A DNA stretch of 64,000 bases, from contig JABRWF010000004.1 in assembly GCA_018343915.1 (NCBI GenBank), positions 2,604,001 to 2,668,000 of the forward strand, read 5' to 3'. The position numbers and the translations under genes are program-made. The notes below the pieces were generated by a model. That model searched no databases, had not been told where the DNA came from, and saw nothing but the letters and a program-made list of their open reading frames with translations. This document shows positions 58,908 through 64,000 of this stretch, in pieces. This DNA is from Agroathelia rolfsii (lineage: Eukaryota > Basidiomycota > Agaricomycetes > Amylocorticiales > Amylocorticiaceae). Each line of letters begins with the position of its first letter. The stretch's first letter is position 1.

Positions 58908-60350
58908 ATGCTTTCGAGGCTGCCCTTGGGCGCTGCTAAGAGCGCAGGCGCATTCAGAGCCAGTGCACGCACCAATGCTGCACGAGTACGCTATATTTTT
59001 TCTGCTTATTTCTGCCCCGGATGGCTCATTCTGCGTCGCTGTTTCTGAACTTTTAGGTGCGCTTTGCTTCGTCAAGTGCTTCGTCTAGCTCCTTCCAGGT
59101 GAGGCAAAAACATACATATTCCTTCCGTATTCTACCCATACTGATGAATGCGATTCAGGCGGTTCTTAACTCGCCAGTTACACTCGCTTCTGCTACCCTC
59201 ATCTCTGCCGGCTCAATAGCCTGGTACACCCATCTCTACGGAACCGTACCATTCCTGGGCGAAGTTCACGCGAACCAGGACGCGGAGGAGGGTCTTCACC
59301 CGCCCGCGTACCCATGGCCTCACAAGGGTTTGCTCGACACCTTCGACCACGCCAGGTAAACTACCGTTTTTACTTCGTCCGCGCGCGTTTCTCTGGGCGT
59401 AATGTCTACATCAAACTCCGCTAACTCCTCTCTTTCCGTTGTTTCCCTTCATTACTACTTTTCCATTTAGCATCCGTCGCGGATACCAGGTCTACCGTGA
59501 GGTCTGCGCTGCCTGCCACTCTCTCGATCGTATCGCATGGCGTAACCTCGTTGGTGTGTCGCACACTGTCGATGAGGTCAAGGCGTTCGCTGAGGAGTTC
59601 GAGTATGAGGATGGCCCCAACGACGATGGCGAGATGTTCAAGCGTCCTGGCAAGCTCTCGGATTACTTCCCTCCTCCTTACCCCAATGAAGAGGCCGCAC
59701 GTGCCGGCAACGGTGGTGCCCTCCCACCCGACCTTAGTTTGATCGTCAAGGCTCGTCATGGTGGTGCTGTAAGTCTTATGTGATATGAAATGGGTCGCAA
59801 AGATATGTTCTTACTTTTTGCCTATCCTATTAGGACTACATCTTCTCCCTCCTGACTGGCTACATCGACCCCCCCGCTGGTGTCGAAATCCGTGAGGGTA
59901 TGAACTACAACCCATACTTCCCTGGTGGCGCCATCTCCATGGCTCGTGTGCTCTTCGACGGTTTAGTCGAGTATGAGGATGGTAAATATCTGCTGTTGCT
60001 TGCCTGCATATCACCTTCGCCGTTTCTAAGCACATGAAATGTAGGCACACCTGCGACGACGTCGCAAATGGCCAAGGACGTCGTCACCTTCCTCAACTGG
60101 GCCGCTGAGCCCGAACATGACGAGCGCAAGAAGATCGGTCTCAAGGCCGTTATCCTCTTCTCGGCCCTGACCGCGCTCAGCGTCTACGTCAAGCGCTTCA
60201 AGTGGACTGTGATCAAGAACAGGAAATTCAGTGCGTCTATTCTCTCAGCATTTTTAGTTGCTTCGTGATGGGTGTTTGCTGATCACGTGCCTTGCGTTTG
60301 CTTTGTCATCAACAGTTTACAACCCACCCGCTGAGAAGGGACACCACTAA
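58908..60350 (+). CDS. CYT1: Cytochrome c1 of the bc1 complex
   Basis: Haem-bearing subunit of complex III that passes electrons from the Rieske protein to cytochrome c. Seven exons (58908-58985, 59057-59098, 59159-59355, 59471-59768, 59834-59981, 60045-60230, 60316-60350) encode 327 residues. A basic presequence ([14 protein letters not shown]) is followed by a second hydrophobic sorting segment ([16 protein letters not shown]), the bipartite signal expected for this intermembrane-space protein. Haem attachment is CAACH (118-122). Further signatures are [34 protein letters not shown] with the axial Met, and [18 protein letters not shown]. The C-terminal anchor is [20 protein letters not shown]. 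Complete, with no abnormal junctions. Confidence 0.96.
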
Positions 60351-61093
60351 ATAGACGGGGGAGAGGAGGGGCTTGCTGCTGTGGGCAAGAAACTATATAG
60401 AAGATAACATACGGTTCTCTACGCTGCTTGCTCCTCAGTCGTTGGCTGACTGGACGTATTGTTGTCTACCTTCTATTTGGTGTCATCGTATACGTAGTAG
60501 AGAAATAATTTTATTTCTGCCTTCTGATACCAATAGAGTGTATTGGCCTGAGCGTGTGATGTGTGTATGTGTGCGTTGTGTATTGGGGAAAGGAGCATGA
60601 GAAGTTTAAAGCCTTAAGGGGTCGTGTGACTACGGAGTTTCGCGCAGGGTTTTGTTTTTGTTTTTGTTAAAAACAATGACTGAATGTTGCATCACATGAG
60701 GGTGTTGACATTGAACGTACTGAAATATGGTGTTCTCGAACATTTGAATAACCGGCTCCGCAATGGGTATGTGCATTGTGCTCTTCTTATAGATGCTGTC
60801 CTTCCTCCGCTTGTCGTCGTTATCATCGGTCGCAGAATTAACCTCCAAAAAAGAAAAAAGAAGATGGAGCAGGTGACCGGCCAGATACAGGCGGTGATAC
60901 GGATACCAATGAATACATATATATATATATTTTAAAAAGAAAACTATGACGTGCTGGAATTCAGAAATATACCCGATGCATTCAATTGGCAAAACGTGTA
61001 AGGAGGGGAGAAAATGGAACACGTATGCACAGATGAAATCGAATCGAATCATTGGACCAAATACAAACAGAATCAACAACGTCCATGTGCCTA
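60351..61093. other. Convergent 3' region of CYT1 and BFR2
   Basis: AT-rich, with a short (AT)n near 60917-60930. No gene or RNA recognised. Confidence 0.5.
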
Positions 61094-63012
61094 TCAGAAC
61101 ACCCTGAAGCCATTCAACGCGATAGCCTGGTCAACTAATGCGTTTGTGCTTGTCATGTTCGTGTCTTCATCATCCGCTGCCGCTCCGGTGTTATGATGAT
61201 CGTGATCATGCGCCTCGCCTCCGCCATCACCAAGAAGCGACGCAAACAGCTCGTCGATCTGTTCTTCGTGCCAGCCACTGGCGGCGGGGACGGGGACCAT
61301 AAAGTTTTGGAGTTTTTCGTGTACTTGGTACCTAGATATGTGAGAGAGAGAGAGAAAGAAAAAGACGGTAAGAAAATAATGACCCACTGAGAAGAAAGAA
61401 AGAAGTTCACTCACCGAATTTTACGACCTTTACTAGCCTTGGTATCCACCTGCTTCTTCTTGGCCGCCTTGCGTTCGCGCTGCATCGCCATCCAGTCCGC
61501 GTTGGCGCCACTCTTTGCGTCGATCACGTCCCGGAGGAGTTGTTGGTAAAAGTCGGTGTCGTCAAAGATTTCCATGTCTTCCTCTTCCTCTCCATCTTTT
61601 CCCTCTTGCACGCCTTCGCCAATCCGATAGTGTCCCGTTGTTGAGGATGAGGTTTTGGTGCGCAACGTCCGTGTACGTGCTCGTAACTTGTCCGCGTCAA
61701 GGAGTGCTTCGTCCACGAGCGCCGCGGCCGATTTGGGTGCGCTGCTGGATTTGTTATTGTTATGACTTGAGAACGCGTTGCGCGTCGAGGGGAGTAGGAC
61801 GGAGGGCGCAACGGCTTGGATCTTGGCGGACCATTTTTGGAGGGTTGTTAGCAGACGGGGATGATATCTAATCAATATGCAATAAGATGAAAAATGAGTG
61901 GCTAGAAACGGGTGAAAACAAAAAGAGGCGGCAGGCTTACGCTTGTTCGAGAGCAAATGCGGCGCGTGTTGACTCGACAAGTTCGTCGTCGAAGTCGATA
62001 CCTTCGTACGAAGACAGATCCGGTGAGATCTTGCGCCTTTTTCTTGGTGGGGGCTGGAAGGATTCTTGAGTAGACATTATTTTCTGTGTATTTATATTAA
62101 CAAGGGATGAACAATCAGATCAAAGTGATCAATTTATTTTGAATTGGCGCGTGCATACCTCTTGGAAATCACATAGCTCTTCTGAGAGGGATAGAGCCTC
62201 TACCAATAGTTTGTCGACGGCATCGCGTGACTCGGGTGAAGAGAGAAAGTCGGGCAGGCGTGAGGGCTGAGGGGTGATCAGTCATGAGAACGATGACGCT
62301 TGGTCCTAAGAGCAAGGTACATACCATAGGAAATCTATTAGAGGCCGCAACGGCTTTTTGAAGCCTTATTCGAGCGTCCAATAAGGAGTCCCAGATGGCC
62401 TGTTGGTGTAGTGTAGTTATCAGCCTTTGCAAACATGCTCTGACGACCCTTGTTATCGTCGTCGGGGCTACAAGAAAACAGACACTTACCAGTTGCTGGG
62501 AAACGGCTTTGCCCTTTTTGCGATCTTCCTCACGCGCCTTGCGCAGGGCGGTAGACATGCCTTGATCGCCATCATCGTTGTCATCATCATGCTGTCTATT
62601 GCCCTCGGTGCCGTCGTCCTCATTCTCATCGTCATCGTTTGCCTCTGATTCATCATTTTCATCACCCTCTTCGTCGCTCTGTGGGGTGGTATTTGACTCC
62701 GACTGAGTGCCACTTGAAGAAGGAGCGTCCTGGCCATTATCGTCGTCAGCTATATAATCCCCCTGGTCTTGGGCCCCGTCTGAGTGGTCAGCTGCATGGT
62801 CAGGAGCCGGACTATCAACGCGGTCGTCGACCTCGTGTATCAGTTCTTGTTCATTATCGGATAATCCATCGACATCATGTTCTTCTTCTTCGTCCTCGCT
62901 GTGATCGGAATAGTGTTGAAATTGTAATAGCTGCTTGCGTGAGATGCGTCTGCCGTCGTATTTTGGGTCAGCGATGCTGTCGTGGAGTTTACGCAGAGCA
63001 GAAGGCCTGTTT

Positions 63013-63046
<34 letters not shown>

Positions 63047-63450
63047 GATCGGGTGAAAAAATCAAACGATCAGCAACACGTAAAAAGATGGCATGCAATA
63101 GTAGCAAGGAGGGAGCGTGTGACTTGCCCGACATCGACATAGTGAGCCCTGGCGGCGGAGAGGTCTTTGTGAACAGGGGCTGCCTCGCCTGCATCGCCGG
63201 TAATATGGGCGTCTTCCGGGTCGAAATCTGTGGCACGGGACCAAATTATGAAAATAAAATATAAAATAAAATAAAAAAGTAACAAGGCAGAAGTGAGAGA
63301 TGAGAACATTTTATAAATCAAAAACATACACACCAAGGGGTGCTACATCATCGAGCTGGGCAAGCTGGTCTGCTAGTGATACTATACAATGCAGTAATAA
63401 GTAAACTAGATGTAATGCAAGAGAAAGAGAGACAGACTGCGTTTGGCCAT
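61094..63450 (-). CDS. BFR2: Bfr2/AATF ribosome-biogenesis protein
   Basis: Nucleolar factor of the small-subunit processome (AATF/Che-1 in animals, part of the ANN complex). Nine exons (63438-63450, 63334-63381, 63128-63227, 62490-63006, 62325-62399, 62159-62266, 61941-62083, 61415-61867, 61094-61331) encode 564 residues. The start [20 protein letters not shown] and the [16 protein letters not shown] block are family hallmarks. A very acidic Asp/Glu/Ser-rich stretch of about 150 residues follows. The AATF domain has [20 protein letters not shown] and a short PRKRRK basic signal. The C-terminal TRAUB domain reads [20 protein letters not shown] and [12 protein letters not shown]. The first coding exon is 13 bases. 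Intron 3 has a GC donor with the GCAAGT consensus and contains a (TG)n repeat. Confidence 0.94.
63014..63042. repeat. (TG)n microsatellite inside BFR2 intron 3
   Basis: About 14 TG units within the GC-AG intron of BFR2 (63007-63127). Confidence 0.95.
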
Positions 63451-63926
63451 GGTCGTTGTTGGGTGGGAAGATGGATAATAATTTGATCGGCTCCAGGCCG
63501 GGTCAGGCTCTTCTCTCAGCCACGACGACGACGAGGAGCAGCAACAACAGCAGCAGCAGTGCTCATATTATTACTGTCTAGTAGATAAAAAGACAAGCCA
63601 GACTGGATCCTATCTTGCCGATCTTCTTATGTCCCTCTCTTGCAAACCATGCCCAAGTCTCGTATTCCCGGTGAGCCCATATAGCGATGATATTTTGCCA
63701 TGTCGCCCAGCTTCCGGCTCTCGCTTGTCCTCTTTGCTCATTTCTCTCCTTCTTTTCTTTCTTTCTTTCCTTCCCCCCTCTTTCAATCTTTTGTCCTCTC
63801 CCCTCATTCCCTATCCCCCACTCCCCCTTCTGACCCTATCTAATCATCTCGATTACTCCAGGAAATCAAAAACAGCAGATATTCCCTCTCGACCCTGCTT
63901 ATTCCCATACCATAGACATCGCAAAC
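63451..63926. promoter_or_regulatory. Divergent upstream region of BFR2 and the rightmost gene
   Basis: 476 bases between start codons. The right half is strongly pyrimidine-rich (63730-63840), as in fungal promoters or leaders. A CAG/CGA-rich trinucleotide stretch lies near 63521-63560. Confidence 0.5.
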
Positions 63927-64000
63927 ATGTCCCTTATCGAAGATGATGTCGACGACAACGACATCTGCCCCGTCTGCGACGGCGAGTGCACCTGTGGGCC
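63927..64000 (+). CDS. 5' end of a gene for a cysteine-rich acidic protein
   Basis: Only the first 24 codons lie in the window. From the ATG the reading is MSLIEDDVDDNDICPVCDGE, then CTCG, open to the edge. Two CxxC-type pairs within 12 residues after a highly acidic start look like the beginning of a zinc-binding module of a nuclear protein. The preceding 400 bases are pyrimidine-rich, as in a promoter or 5' UTR, and the gene is divergent from BFR2. Family not assigned. Confidence 0.5.
   Translation, partial: MSLIEDDVDDNDICPVCDGECTCG

Overview
The window is nuclear DNA of a filamentous basidiomycete, most likely an agaricomycete. Most genes are cut into short exons by introns of about 48-65 bases. 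The gene set is fungal: CCC2-type copper pump, Ole1 desaturase with a cytochrome b5 tail, Yvc1-type vacuolar channel, sphingolipid C9-methyltransferase, velvet factor, Snx41/Atg20, Rax1, Tim23. A seven-transmembrane protein of a type common in mushrooms is also present. No rRNA, tRNA, CRISPR array, prophage or complete transposon was seen. I supported 28 protein genes; most models were built by joining exons by hand, checking reading phase at every junction and comparing with remembered family motifs. No alignment or RNA evidence was available.

Layout, left to right. 1-10 kb: a dynactin p24-like gene running off the left edge, the copper ATPase, a small NTF2-like protein, a membrane-anchored coiled-coil protein, RNA polymerase I/III subunit AC40 and a small unknown protein. 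10-17 kb: a gene-poor stretch around OLE1, then a complex I subunit (NDUFA2) split over three small exons. 17-29 kb: RAX1, a 24-exon YVC1-like channel, an actin, the sphingolipid methyltransferase MTS1 and YIF1. 29-42 kb: a seven-TM protein, UTP22/Nrap, a ubiquitin-conjugating enzyme with a long tail, and a GTPBP1-like protein without its GTPase domain. 42-55 kb: a YANK/STK32 kinase, guanylate kinase, FMP32/MCUR1-like protein, SNX41/ATG20, a TPR protein, TIM23 and a velvet factor. 55-64 kb: a CYSTM mini-protein, cytochrome c1, BFR2/AATF and the first codons of a cysteine-rich protein.

The genes do not form a metabolic cluster. Recurrent themes are mitochondria (NDUFA2, TIM23, CYT1, FMP32), ribosome biogenesis (AC40, UTP22, BFR2), membrane traffic (YIF1, SNX41, dynactin) and membrane lipids (OLE1, MTS1). 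Ten neighbouring pairs are head-to-head, several with under 300 bases between start codons, so shared promoters are probable.

The most unusual content is in gene structure and in one enzyme. Exons of 6, 11 and 12 bases are needed to restore conserved residues of actin, Yvc1, Ole1 and the E2 enzyme. Five introns appear to use GC donors and one an apparent GA donor. One YVC1 intron is only 34 bases. The E2 enzyme has HMN in place of the HPN motif and a disordered tail carrying two SUMO-interaction-like motifs. The YANK kinase has an apparent one-base insertion. I did not find a convincing new multi-gene system.
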